NCBI RefSeq assembly: GCF_009827655.1
Contig: NZ_WTYV01000002.1
Location: forward strand, 124,657-188,656
Source of the DNA: Alteraurantiacibacter buctensis
Lineage (GTDB): Bacteria; Pseudomonadota; Alphaproteobacteria; Sphingomonadales; Sphingomonadaceae
DNA: 64,000 nucleotides
Direction: 5' to 3'
The translations under genes were made by a program, and so were the position numbers. This document shows, one piece after another, positions 8,553 to 17,194 of this stretch. The first letter of the stretch is position 1, and each line of letters opens with the position of its first letter. Under the pieces are notes generated by a model, which was given only the letters and a program-made list of their open reading frames with translations, was not told the origin of the DNA and made no database searches.

Positions 8553-9856
8553 GCGTAAACCTTTGCTGGATGGATTGTGCCGCTGCATTCGCCAAAGCCG
8601 ATGGAAACGAAGCCATCGGCCAGGGCGCGGCCCTTGATAGCCAGGGTGTCGCCGTCTTCCAGCATTACCCGCGTGGTGCCGTCTGGCAGGGTGATGGGCG
8701 ATTTGCCAAGTTCGGTCAGTTCCACCAGGCAGGCCCGCGCCTCGTCCGCTGCGCCCGATACGGTGCCGGTGGCGATCAGGTCGGCGTTTTCCAGCGGCGC
8801 GCCGCCACTGGCCTGGTGGGTGACCATTTGGGCAAGGGTCCAGAACAGTTCGGCCACATTGGTGCGGACGATCTGGTGGGGGCCGGATCCGATATCGAGG
8901 TGCGCCGTTAGCTCGATGTTGAGGCCGCCGTGGGCGCGATCGAACGGGGTATTGAAATAGGGCAGCAGCGCGGGCTCGTCCCCCGTCCGGCCACGGCCGG
9001 GCACGCGGAACGGGGCCAGCGCCTCCATCGTCACGATCCACGGGCTGATTGTGGTCAGGAAGCTCTTGCCTAGGTGCGGACCCAGGATCATCTCGTAGAA
9101 CTGGATGCCGCGCGCCGACCAGTCGTTGACCAGGCAGCAGCCGAACAGCAGGTCTTCCGCCTGCTCCAGCGTGATATGGTCGCCCAGCGCATTGCCCAGG
9201 CCGCGGTTGGGCCCGCGTAGCCAGGCGCCGAATTCCACCTCGAAATCGAGCATCGGTTCGGGCGCGAGCACAGCGGCGCTCTCCCCGCGCGGCACCACCT
9301 GGCCCATCGGGCGCACCACCGGCGTGCCGCTGACGGCGACCGAACTGGCGCGACCGTTGTAGGCTACCGGCAGGGTGGCCCAGGCCGGATTGGGCGCGCG
9401 GCCCCCATTGCGAGCCATGCGCAAAATATGATCGGCGCTAGTGCAGAAATCGGTGAAGGCAGCGGGCTTGGTCGGCATGACCATGGCTGCCGAGTCGGCA
9501 GGAAGCAGCGCCGCCCCGGCAGCCGCCTGCGCGCCGGAATCCTGCCGATAGAGATCGGACAGGGCAGCGCGCAGCTGCGACACCTTGGCCGGATCGGCCA
9601 TGAACAGGTCGGCGAGGGTAGGCTGGCTGGCAATTGCCGCCACTTCAGCCGCAGCCCCGTTCAGCAGGCCTGCCGCCAGCAGCGCCTTGAGATCGATGAT
9701 CTGGTCCCCCAGTGCCACGCCGCCACGCGCACCCTTGCCGTCATCGAACACGCCGAAGGGCAGGTTCTGGATCGGGAAATCGGTATCGGCCACATTGGCG
9801 CTGGCCACGAAGCTGCGGCGCGTCGGATCGTGCGTGGCATTCAGCTCAATGGACAT
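8549..9856 (-). CDS. Fumarylacetoacetase-type hydrolase
   Basis: A 435-residue protein with the full fumarylacetoacetase architecture: an N-terminal SH3-like domain (about 1-125) containing FPIQNLPFGVFDD, then the FAH catalytic domain with DFCTSADHI, a DFEVEFGAWL metal-ligand stretch, LVNDWSARGIQ and a C-terminal GTVSGAADEARACL. It cleaves the C-C bond of a 1,3-diketo acid such as fumarylacetoacetate and releases fumarate plus acetoacetate. No homogentisate dioxygenase or maleylacetoacetate isomerase lies in the window, so here it may serve another diketone acid. The ATG at 9856 overlaps the MBL gene by 11 bases. The gene is the second in its operon. Confidence 0.93.
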   Translation of the reverse strand: MSIELNATHDPTRRSFVASANVADTDFPIQNLPFGVFDDGKGARGGVALGDQIIDLKALLAAGLLNGAAAEVAAIASQPTLADLFMADPAKVSQLRAALSDLYRQDSGAQAAAGAALLPADSAAMVMPTKPAAFTDFCTSADHILRMARNGGRAPNPAWATLPVAYNGRASSVAVSGTPVVRPMGQVVPRGESAAVLAPEPMLDFEVEFGAWLRGPNRGLGNALGDHITLEQAEDLLFGCCLVNDWSARGIQFYEMILGPHLGKSFLTTISPWIVTMEALAPFRVPGRGRTGDEPALLPYFNTPFDRAHGGLNIELTAHLDIGSGPHQIVRTNVAELFWTLAQMVTHQASGGAPLENADLIATGTVSGAADEARACLVELTELGKSPITLPDGTTRVMLEDGDTLAIKGRALADGFVSIGFGECSGTIHPAKVYA

Positions 9857-10823
9857 GGTTGCAGCCTCCCGCGCATTCCTTGCGGTAGTGCAGCATCTCG
9901 CCGAACAGGACAGGCGGGCTGGCGTTTTCCAGTTCCGGGTCCCATTCCTTGTACAGCGAATAGACGTTGACCACCACGCGCTCCGGATCGGTCCAGTGGG
10001 CATATTCGGTGAGGGGAATATCCCGCGCCGCCTCGCGCCACGGCATCCCGGCGTCGAAGCGGCCGCGCGCCTGCGCAGTCAGGTGCTCGAAATAGCCGCG
10101 CAGGTTGCGCACACCCGCCACGTCGCAGATCGGGCCGTGGCCGGGGACGACCACATCGGGCTGCAGGTCCTCGATATAGCGGCAGGCGGCGATCCAGCGG
10201 CTCATCGGGCCGGCCCACACCACCGGGTGGCCTTCGTTGAACAGCAGGTCACCGGTAAAGACCACCTTGTCTTCCGGCACCCAGGCGATGGTATCCGACA
10301 GGGTATGCGCCGGGCCCAGGTCGATCAGTTCCACCGTCTTGTCGCCCACGGCCAGGGTCAGCTTGTCGTCAAATGTGCGGGTAGGCAGGGCCAGCTCGTC
10401 CACGCCGCTGAAATCGAACTGGCGGCCCATCGTCTCGAACAGAAATTCGCCGGCATCGCCGCGCGTCTGCCAGGTGGAGGACAGCTCGGCCAGGGCGCGC
10501 GGGTTGAAGTGGCTCATCTCCTCGGTCATCGTGCGGGTGCCGATGATTTCGGCCCCTTCCACCACGCCGTTGCCGAAAAAGTGATCGGGATTGGCGTGGG
10601 TGTTGACCAGCAGATCCACCTTGTCGCCCCCCGGCACTTTCGCAAACTCTGCCAGCATGTCGTGGGTCAGCGGCACGCTCATCAGCGTGTCGATCAGCAG
10701 GGTCTGCCCGCGGCTGGTGACGAGGCCGGCGTTGGACCAGCCCCAGGTGCCGTCCGGCTGGACATAGCCATACAGGCCATTGCCAATATCATGCACCCCG
10801 TGGCGAAACGGCCAGTTGCTCAA
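9846..10823 (-). CDS. MBL-fold metallo-hydrolase
   Basis: A 325-residue metallo-beta-lactamase fold hydrolase. The metal motif reads NTHANPDHFFGN, so the second His of HxHxDH is Asn, a variation I know from a subgroup of this superfamily. Further ligands are likely in DLGPAHTLSD, FTGDLLF and VVPGHGPI. It ends with an unusual Cys/His-rich tail (KECAGGCNHVH). The start is TTG 10823, well supported by AAAGGAGAG a few bases upstream and by the MBL fold beginning about 20 residues in. It is the first gene of the operon that runs down to the SDR gene. A lactone- or ester-hydrolysing role is likely. Confidence 0.9.
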   Translation of the reverse strand: MSNWPFRHGVHDIGNGLYGYVQPDGTWGWSNAGLVTSRGQTLLIDTLMSVPLTHDMLAEFAKVPGGDKVDLLVNTHANPDHFFGNGVVEGAEIIGTRTMTEEMSHFNPRALAELSSTWQTRGDAGEFLFETMGRQFDFSGVDELALPTRTFDDKLTLAVGDKTVELIDLGPAHTLSDTIAWVPEDKVVFTGDLLFNEGHPVVWAGPMSRWIAACRYIEDLQPDVVVPGHGPICDVAGVRNLRGYFEHLTAQARGRFDAGMPWREAARDIPLTEYAHWTDPERVVVNVYSLYKEWDPELENASPPVLFGEMLHYRKECAGGCNHVH

Positions 10824-10859
10824 CGATCCTCTCCTTTGAAGGGGGAGCCTATCCCCGAA

Positions 10860-10884
10860 ATTCCGGTGCGCAAGAATATATTTG
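10860..10884. promoter_or_regulatory. Shared catabolic promoter/operator element, copy 1
   Basis: ATTCCGG, four variable bases, then CAAGAATATATTTG stand in the MBL-tetR intergenic region, 37 bp from the TTG of the MBL gene. The same elements in the same order and with the same 4-bp gap occur at 17148-17171, in front of the TonB receptor operon. The AT-rich half is imperfectly palindromic (CAA at one end, TTG at the other). It is either an operator for the adjacent TetR protein or a conserved promoter core of both operons. Confidence 0.55.
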
Positions 10885-10933
10885 TGGCAGGGCCCGCTTG
10901 TGCTTGGCGCGGGGTTGCGCCAGCAATGTGCGC

Positions 10934-11599
10934 ATGGGGAAGCCGGGGAAAACCGAGAAGCGCAGCAAGGGGCGGCCCGTCGCGGCCAGCGCGGGCGTGG
11001 GGCGCGACGCGCTGATCAAGGCCGCGCGCGAACTGCTGCAGGAACTGCCTCCAGAACAGGTCACGGCCACGGCCATTGCCCGGCGCGCGGGCGGCGATCC
11101 GGCATTGGTGCGCTATTACTTTGGCAATCGCACCAACTTGCTGCTGGAGGTTGCGCAGGCAATCGGCAGCGAGACGCATACCGAGCCGCCGGCAAGCGGC
11201 CACCCGCCCGATCTGCTGGCCGACTTCATCCATGCCACCTTCCGCTTCACCCGTTCGGCCCGCAACATGCAGCGGCTGATGCTGAACGAGCTGGATAGCG
11301 CCAGTTCGGGCGAGGTGCGCGAAAGCGTGCGCCAATGGAACCGGGTGCCGGTGGATCACTATGCGGCGATCAAGGCGCTGGACGATGGCGGCGAGGGGGC
11401 AGGAGACCTGATCGACTTCGATCCGCTGTTCTTGCACCTGGCAGTGGTGGGCATCAGCGACTTCTTCATCACCGGCGGCCCACTGGTGAAGCTGCTGACG
11501 CCCGAAGGCACCGACATGGACGACCTGGCCCAGCGCTACGAGGAATTCGTCAAAAGGCTGCTGCTGGACGGTCTCCGCAAGCGCCCCTCCGGCGACTGA
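10934..11599 (+). CDS. TetR/AcrR family transcriptional regulator
   Basis: A 221-residue regulator. The N-terminal helix-turn-helix shows DALIKAARELLQEL, VTATAIARRAGGDPALVRYYFGNRTNLL, the standard TetR DNA-binding pattern. The C-terminal ligand domain is all-helical, and its ligand is probably the cluster substrate or an intermediate. It starts at ATG 10934, divergent from the MBL operon with 110 bp between. It is convergent with the FAA hydrolase gene, 20 bp apart. It is the only regulator in the first 19 kb and is therefore the best candidate to control both minus-strand catabolic operons. Confidence 0.9.
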   Translation: MGKPGKTEKRSKGRPVAASAGVGRDALIKAARELLQELPPEQVTATAIARRAGGDPALVRYYFGNRTNLLLEVAQAIGSETHTEPPASGHPPDLLADFIHATFRFTRSARNMQRLMLNELDSASSGEVRESVRQWNRVPVDHYAAIKALDDGGEGAGDLIDFDPLFLHLAVVGISDFFITGGPLVKLLTPEGTDMDDLAQRYEEFVKRLLLDGLRKRPSGD

Positions 11600-11619
11600 C
11601 CGGCACGCGCGCACGCGGA

Positions 11620-12567
11620 TCAGCCCTCGGCGACGCAGGTATTGCGCTGGGTTCCAAGACCCGTGATCGACCCTTCCATCACATCGCCATCCTGCAGGAA
11701 CACGCCGAAAGCGGCCCCGTTGCCATAAGGCGATCCGGTGCAGATCACGTCCCCTGGCAGGAGGACAACGATGCTGGACAGGAACTCGATCTGCCGCTCG
11801 ATGCTGGTCATCATGTCGGCAGTGCTCTCGTCCTGGTAGACCTTGCCGTTGACCGACAGGCGGATGGTCAGGTCATAGGGGTCGGCCACCTGGCTGCGAG
11901 GCACGATCAGCGGGCCAAAAGGCAGAAAGGTCGGGAAGCTCTTGCCCGCCAGCCAGTCCGCCCCGATGGCCGATCCGTCACGCCGGAAGATCAGCTCGCG
12001 CGCGGTCACGTCGTTGACCACGGCAAAGCCGGCCACGTGGTCCATCGCCTCGGCGGCAGACACGCGGTGGGTGCGCTTGCCGATCACCACGCCCAGTTCC
12101 AGTTCCCAGTCGGGCTTCTGCACATTCTTCGGCAGCACCACGTCATCCTGCGGGCCCACCGCGCTGCTGGGCAGCTTGATGAAGCAGAACGGCGGCAGGG
12201 CGGCGCGCTGGTCCATCATCGCCTCGGCCTTGGCGCGGCGTTCCTCCTCGGTCTGCTCCTCGTGTTCGGCCGTGCGCATCGAGCCATCGCCCATGATCAG
12301 GCCGACCACGTGCTTCTTGTAATTGGCCCCGGTGCAGAACACCTGGCCGGGGCGATAGGGCATGTCCACGCGGGCGCTGGCAAAGTCCTGCGCGGCGGCA
12401 AAGGCAGCCTCGTCGGCAGCCCAGGCGGCCAGTTGCGGCTCGACTGCCGCCCAATCCTCCAGCAGGGCGAGGACGGAGCGCCCCTCTCCCCAGTGGCTTA
12501 GCGGCACGAAGCGATCATCGCGCACCAGCACGGCAGCGCCACCGACGGTGGCCAGGGCATGGGTCAT
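11620..12567 (-). CDS. FAA hydrolase family protein
   Basis: A 315-residue fumarylacetoacetate hydrolase-like protein of the short type (acylpyruvate hydrolase, HHDD isomerase or oxaloacetate decarboxylase group). The visible core includes QVFCTGANYKKHV, the metal-ligand strand DWELELGVVIGKR, the FAVVNDVTARE loop, a GKSFPTFLPFGP segment and the C-terminal VLLPGDVICTGSPYG. Downstream of extradiol ring cleavage, such enzymes hydrolyse or isomerise the dienoate product. Its ATG at 12567 shares one base with the stop of the FAD monooxygenase (TGATG). It is the last gene of the TonB receptor operon. Confidence 0.9.
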   Translation of the reverse strand: MTHALATVGGAAVLVRDDRFVPLSHWGEGRSVLALLEDWAAVEPQLAAWAADEAAFAAAQDFASARVDMPYRPGQVFCTGANYKKHVVGLIMGDGSMRTAEHEEQTEEERRAKAEAMMDQRAALPPFCFIKLPSSAVGPQDDVVLPKNVQKPDWELELGVVIGKRTHRVSAAEAMDHVAGFAVVNDVTARELIFRRDGSAIGADWLAGKSFPTFLPFGPLIVPRSQVADPYDLTIRLSVNGKVYQDESTADMMTSIERQIEFLSSIVVLLPGDVICTGSPYGNGAAFGVFLQDGDVMEGSITGLGTQRNTCVAEG

Positions 12568-13685
12568 CAATAGGGTTCCTTCAGCTTGGCCATCGTCCCG
12601 CCCAGCATGGCATTGGCATCGCGCTGGTCGCCGCCGCTCATCTCGATCTCGCCGATGCGGACTGAATTCTCGACGATCAGGCGCACCCGGTCATACCGGC
12701 GGTCGGCGAAGGCGGTGAGGGCGGCATCGAGGTTATCGGTCTTCGCCAGTTCTTCGGCCAGCACCAGCCCGTCCTCAACTGCGGCTCCTGCGCCGCTGGC
12801 CATGTGCGGGGTGGTGGCATGGGCGGCATCGCCGATCACCACCACGCGCCCCTGATGCCAGGGCTTGGGCAGCAACTGCCATTCCAGCGGGCGATAGTTG
12901 ACCAGCGAATCCGGCCCCAGGTTGGCGCGGATCGTCGCCACGTCACCGCCGAAGGGAGCCAGCAGCTCTGCCACGTGGGGAAGCATCTCCTCCTCGGGAA
13001 ACCACGGGTTGCCCGGCACGTGTTCCAGGATGAAGGCGTAGAGCTTGTCCTGCGAAATGGGATTGAGGCCCAGCTTTACCGGACCGCCCACCCAGATTTC
13101 CGCCCGGTCAACCGTGGCAGGACGATCCGCCACGATGCGCCAGCAGCCCTGGCCGGTGAATTTCGGCGCGGCGGCTTCGGGGAACAGCAGCTTGCGGGTT
13201 TCCGAGAAGATCCCGTCTGCCGCCACCACCAGGTCAACGGTGCGGCGGGTGCCGTCGGACAGGGTAACGGTCACGCCGTCAGGCGCCTCGGCATAGCCGG
13301 TGGGGGACACGCCCAGAGTGATCGTGGCATCGGTGGAGCGCACCAGCCGCTGCATGATCGCGTGCAGGGCCGGGCGCATGATGCCGCCGCTGCTGTCGAT
13401 CGGGGCCGGCTCGCCCGGCGGAGGCGGGGTTTCCATCACGATGCTGCCATCGGGGGCGCGCAGCCGCATCCCGCTCGCGACGAAGCCTTCGCGCTTCACC
13501 TCGTCCAGGATGCCCAGAGCGTCGAACGCCCGCAATGACATGCCGGTTACGCTGATACCCGCGCCATAGGCCCGCCATTGCGGATCGACGTCGATCAGTT
13601 CCACCGCCACGCCGAGCCGGGCGAGCGAGGCCGCCGCGCTCATCCCGCCCACGCCGCCGCCGACGACCAGTGCCTTGCCAATCAT
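12567..13685 (-). CDS. FAD-dependent monooxygenase (aromatic hydroxylase type)
   Basis: A 372-residue group A flavoprotein monooxygenase. The FAD-binding GxGxxG is at residues 8-14 (VVGGGVGG), a DG motif is seen in VVAADGIFSETR, and the third signature is GDAAHATTPHMASGAG. Family members such as salicylate and 6-hydroxynicotinate hydroxylases insert one oxygen ortho to a phenolic OH and use NAD(P)H directly, with no separate reductase. It stands next to the extradiol dioxygenase, which fits hydroxylation to a catechol followed by ring opening. The ATG start is at 13685, and the stop overlaps the next gene. Confidence 0.92.
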   Translation of the reverse strand: MIGKALVVGGGVGGMSAAASLARLGVAVELIDVDPQWRAYGAGISVTGMSLRAFDALGILDEVKREGFVASGMRLRAPDGSIVMETPPPPGEPAPIDSSGGIMRPALHAIMQRLVRSTDATITLGVSPTGYAEAPDGVTVTLSDGTRRTVDLVVAADGIFSETRKLLFPEAAAPKFTGQGCWRIVADRPATVDRAEIWVGGPVKLGLNPISQDKLYAFILEHVPGNPWFPEEEMLPHVAELLAPFGGDVATIRANLGPDSLVNYRPLEWQLLPKPWHQGRVVVIGDAAHATTPHMASGAGAAVEDGLVLAEELAKTDNLDAALTAFADRRYDRVRLIVENSVRIGEIEMSGGDQRDANAMLGGTMAKLKEPY

Positions 13686-13707
13686 GTTACGTCCCCCCTC
13701 AGCCGGC

Positions 13708-14613
13708 TCAGGCCGGAACCTGCCACAGGCCCTTGTCGGGCTGCATTTCTGCGTGCGGCACGGTGCCGGTGATGATCCGCCCGGTGCCCCACTGGTCGAT
13801 GGTCTGCGGACCCGGCTCGTAATGTGTCACCTGCCAGGTGTCCTCGTCCACCTCTTCCAGGTCACTGGTGTATTCCACCGCGTTGCCGTTGGGGGTGATG
13901 AAATAGCTGAAGGTGTTGTTTCCCGCCGTGTGGCGGCCGGGCCCCCAGCTCAGCTTGATGCCGCTCTCGTGCATGCGGGCGAGGCCGCGCATCAGCTCGT
14001 CCACCGAGGTCACGTCGAAAGCGATGTGGTTCAGTGCCGGCGGCCCGGGCAGGATCGCCACCCGGTGGTGCGCCGGGTTGCAGCGCAGGAACACCATGAA
14101 CTTGCCGATCCAGTCGGACAGGCGGAAGCCCAGCGCGTCTTGGTAGAAGGCAGTCAGCGCCTCGTGATTGGGCGAGTGGAATACCACGTGGCTGATGCCT
14201 TCGGGGATCGCCTCGCCCTTGGCCAGCTTGCGCGCGGTACGCCGCGCGGTGCTGTAGGCCACTTCCATCGCCCGCCCGTCGGGATTGAAGAAGCGGAAGC
14301 CGAAGCCGCCGGCGGGGCCCGGCACTGGCCCGGGCTCGCTGATGATCTTGCCTCCGGCAGCCTGCACCTGCGCGAAGATGGCCCGCACGTCATCCTCCGA
14401 GGCTGCCGAGAAGCCGACCAGGTCGGTCTTCCGCTCGGCATCCTCGCGCAGGACGATCACGTAGGGGTGTTCCCGGCCCTCTGCCGCAAAGTAGACCTTG
14501 CCGTCCTCCTCGGCCACCTCGGTCAGGCCCCAGGTCTGGCCAAAGAAGGTCCGCTCGGCCGCAAGATCGGGCACGGCAAGGGCAACGTATTGCAGGTCGG
14601 TAACACTAACCAT
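13708..14613 (-). CDS. Two-domain VOC extradiol dioxygenase
   Basis: A 301-residue type I extradiol dioxygenase-like protein with two vicinal-oxygen-chelate domains (about 5-125 and 138-260). The three iron ligands can be read in the C-terminal domain: His142 in SHVVFHS, His196 in LNHIAFD and Glu247 in AVEYTSD. His182/183 before RVAIL matches the catalytic acid-base His of BphC. It would cleave a catecholic ring next to the two hydroxyls with O2. Two adjacent ATGs (14616, 14613) follow CGGAGTGA; I chose 14613 for its better spacing. It lies 29 bp downstream of the TonB receptor and 22 bp before the FAD monooxygenase. Confidence 0.88.
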   Translation of the reverse strand: MVSVTDLQYVALAVPDLAAERTFFGQTWGLTEVAEEDGKVYFAAEGREHPYVIVLREDAERKTDLVGFSAASEDDVRAIFAQVQAAGGKIISEPGPVPGPAGGFGFRFFNPDGRAMEVAYSTARRTARKLAKGEAIPEGISHVVFHSPNHEALTAFYQDALGFRLSDWIGKFMVFLRCNPAHHRVAILPGPPALNHIAFDVTSVDELMRGLARMHESGIKLSWGPGRHTAGNNTFSYFITPNGNAVEYTSDLEEVDEDTWQVTHYEPGPQTIDQWGTGRIITGTVPHAEMQPDKGLWQVPA

Positions 14614-14642
14614 CATTCACTCCGGTTTGGAAAAGCGGGTCG

Positions 14643-17099
14643 TCAGAAGCTGCCACCCAGCCGCACGCCGATCGTCTGCGGCTGTTCGGCGTTGGCCACG
14701 ATCAGCCCGGTCGAGGTTGCGGTGCCCCCGATCAGGCGGCGGCTGTTCTCGATGTTGTTGACGTAGAAGGTGAGGAACATCGTCTCGTCGTGGTCGGCAA
14801 AGGTGATCGAGGCATAGCTGACGAAGTTGGGCCGCGCCTGCAGGTAGGGCAGGTAATCGGCCGACGAATAGCTCGCCCCGCGATAGCGCGTGCCGGCGTT
14901 CAGATGCATGTCGAACGGCCCCACGTTCACCACCTGGCGCGCATCGAGGTTCAAGGACCACTTGGGCGAGTTGAACGCCTGGTTGCCCGAACAGTCGATG
15001 GCAAACACGTTCAGCGTGGCGCCGCCGGGCGTGGTCTGCGTGGTGGGGGTGTAGGGGCAGCTGGTGTTGGGCGGCAGGCCCTGGTTGGGCGCGAAGTAGA
15101 CGAAGCTGTCATAGCTGGTGTCGAGATACTGCACGTTGGCCGAAAGCGTGGTGGTTTCCGTCGGCAGCACCTGCACGTCCAGGTCCAGGCCCTTGATCGT
15201 GCTGTCACCGATGTTGCGGGTGAGGAACACGGTGGAGGGCGGGTTGCCCAGGTCAAACCCGAACTGGCTGAACTGCTGGTCGCGGTAATCCCACCAGAAG
15301 GCTTCCAGGTTCACCTGCAGGCGGTTGTCGAGGAACCGGTTCTTGGTGCCCAGCGTCCAGGCGCGGATCTGTTCCGGCAGATAGGATTCCACGCCGCGCG
15401 CAAACGAGAAGCCGCCCGCGTGGTAGCCGGTTTCCATGCTGGCATAGATCATGTTGCGCGGGGTGAAATCGTACTGCGCGGCCAGGCGATAGGTCACCTT
15501 GTCGTTCGACAGGGTGGCATTGATCGGGATGCGCGAGTTGAGCACGAAGGGTGCGGTCTGCGATCCGCCGGCAATCGGCGGCAGGGCAAACAGCGGCACG
15601 TTGACCACCGGCACACCGGCATTGGCGTAGAAGGTGCGCAGCGCCGCCGCGCTCGACACCAGCGGGGTAAAGGGCAGGGTGGGGCAGAAATCCTGCTGCG
15701 GGGCCGGGTTGCCGCAGAACAGGATGTATACGTCCGACAGGCCGTCGAACCGCTTCTTGTCATCGGTGTAGCGGGCGGCGGCGGTCAGGCTGAGGTTCTC
15801 CACCGGGCGCACGGTGACCATGCCGAAGCCGGCCCAACTGGTGGTGCCGGTCTCGAAGTTCTGGAACGGGGTCAGCGTGTTCTGGTTATACCGCGCGGTG
15901 GCGCTGATATCCTCGTCGAAGTAGATGCCGCCCAGCAGGTAGCTGACGTTATCCCCCAGGTCGCCATTCCAGCGCGCTTCCACGCTGAACTGCTGGTCTT
16001 CCTCGGTGCTGGCGCCTTCGCGGAACACGGCGTTGAACACGTAGTCTAGGCTCGCCTCGCGATAGGCCGGCTGCACGGTCAGCGTGCCGGCATCGGTGGA
16101 ATAGACGATCTCTGCCGTGACGCCCCAGAACTCGTTGTCGTTATAAGGCTGGCCATCGATCACCACGCCGGTGCGGCCCGCGTTGGTCACGAAGCGCTGC
16201 GCCACGTAGGCGGCGGAGCGGGGATCGAGCAGCCCCTGGTCGGGCGAGAAGCCCGAAGGGGTGAAGTCATAGCGCTGGAAGCCGGTCTGGCCGAACACCG
16301 GATCGACCTTCCCCAGATAGAAGCCCGAGGGGCTGGAGCCGCCCTGGCTGGAATAGTCCGCCGCCACGCGCACGGTCAGGTCGGTGCCCGGATCGTACAG
16401 GAACTGTACGCGCCCCGCATATTCGCGCTGCTCGCCGGTGCCATCTGTCATGAAGCCGTCGCGGCGCGAAACCGAGCCGGAGGCGCGCATGGCCAGCGTC
16501 TCACCCAGCGGCACGTTGACCGCGGCCTGGCCGGTCAGCCAGTCGTAATTGCCATAGCCGAGCATGAAGTCGACCGACTGCTCGCCGATCTCGGGGCGGT
16601 TGGGGATCACGTTGATCGCGCCGGCCGTGGCGTTGCGGCCGTAGAGGGTGCCCTGCGGGCCCTTCAGCACTTCCACCCGCTGCAGATCGTAGAACACGCC
16701 TGAGGTGGACGAGGGGCGGCCCACATAGACCCCGTCATAGTTGAACGAGATGGCGGGGTCGGAATAGGCGTTGGACGAGTTGTTGCCCACGCCGCGCACG
16801 AAGAAGCTGGTGGTGCCGCCCGCGCCGCCAACTGCCGCCAGCGAGGGGGCGATGCGCGACAGGTCTTCCGCACGGATCACCTGCTGGGTGGTCAGCTCCT
16901 CCGGCTGGATCACGTCGATCGCCAGCGGGGTGCGCTGGCTGACCGTGGCGGTGCGCTGGGCGGTGACGATGATATCGCCGATGCCTTCCTGCTCCGCAGC
17001 CGCTTCATCGTTGGCAGTGTCTTGTGCCAGGGCCGGAGTGGCCGCCAGGGCCAGAGCCAGGGCCGCGCAGGACGCAGCAGTATTCAGGTGTGCACGCAC
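14643..17099 (-). CDS. TonB-dependent receptor of the catabolic cluster
   Basis: An 818-residue outer-membrane active transporter. It has a signal peptide (cut near LAATPALAQ), a TonB-box-like region GDIIVTAQRT, a plug domain with EVLKGPQGTLYGRNATAGAI, and a large C-terminal beta-barrel ending in the aromatic residue Phe (VRLGGSF). It resembles the pesticin/FyuA-like sphingomonad receptors that often sit in catabolic gene clusters and import hydrophobic or aromatic molecules rather than siderophores. It is the first gene of an operon with the dioxygenase, monooxygenase and FAA hydrolase. That position argues for the pathway substrate as cargo. Confidence 0.93.
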   Translation of the reverse strand: MRAHLNTAASCAALALALAATPALAQDTANDEAAAEQEGIGDIIVTAQRTATVSQRTPLAIDVIQPEELTTQQVIRAEDLSRIAPSLAAVGGAGGTTSFFVRGVGNNSSNAYSDPAISFNYDGVYVGRPSSTSGVFYDLQRVEVLKGPQGTLYGRNATAGAINVIPNRPEIGEQSVDFMLGYGNYDWLTGQAAVNVPLGETLAMRASGSVSRRDGFMTDGTGEQREYAGRVQFLYDPGTDLTVRVAADYSSQGGSSPSGFYLGKVDPVFGQTGFQRYDFTPSGFSPDQGLLDPRSAAYVAQRFVTNAGRTGVVIDGQPYNDNEFWGVTAEIVYSTDAGTLTVQPAYREASLDYVFNAVFREGASTEEDQQFSVEARWNGDLGDNVSYLLGGIYFDEDISATARYNQNTLTPFQNFETGTTSWAGFGMVTVRPVENLSLTAAARYTDDKKRFDGLSDVYILFCGNPAPQQDFCPTLPFTPLVSSAAALRTFYANAGVPVVNVPLFALPPIAGGSQTAPFVLNSRIPINATLSNDKVTYRLAAQYDFTPRNMIYASMETGYHAGGFSFARGVESYLPEQIRAWTLGTKNRFLDNRLQVNLEAFWWDYRDQQFSQFGFDLGNPPSTVFLTRNIGDSTIKGLDLDVQVLPTETTTLSANVQYLDTSYDSFVYFAPNQGLPPNTSCPYTPTTQTTPGGATLNVFAIDCSGNQAFNSPKWSLNLDARQVVNVGPFDMHLNAGTRYRGASYSSADYLPYLQARPNFVSYASITFADHDETMFLTFYVNNIENSRRLIGGTATSTGLIVANAEQPQTIGVRLGGSF

Positions 17100-17125
17100 G
17101 TTCCATCTCCCATCGGTTCTGTTAT

Positions 17126-17152
17126 ATTCCGATGGTTAGGAATTTTTATTCC
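17126..17152. promoter_or_regulatory. Nested inverted repeats ATTCC/GGAAT upstream of TonB receptor
   Basis: ATTCC at 17126-17130, GGAAT at 17139-17143 and ATTCC at 17148-17152 stand 27-53 bp upstream of the receptor start. GGAAT-TTTT-ATTCC is a perfect hairpin or operator, and the first ATTCC can pair with the same GGAAT. The last ATTCC is also part of the shared element at 17148-17171. This could be a binding site overlapping the promoter of the receptor operon. Confidence 0.4.
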
Positions 17153-17171
17153 GGCACTCAAGAATAATTTG
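17148..17171. promoter_or_regulatory. Shared catabolic promoter/operator element, copy 2
   Basis: ATTCCGG, CACT, then CAAGAATAATTTG lie 49 bp upstream of the TonB receptor start. The element matches copy 1 at 10860-10884 with one missing base in the AT-rich part and an identical 4-bp gap. Read on the minus strand it gives CAAATTATTCTTG and then CCGGAAT. Two operons that are both transcribed leftwards thus share the element in the same orientation relative to transcription. Confidence 0.55.
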
Positions 17172-17194
17172 CGGGGCTGGTCGCGATTGCGTGC

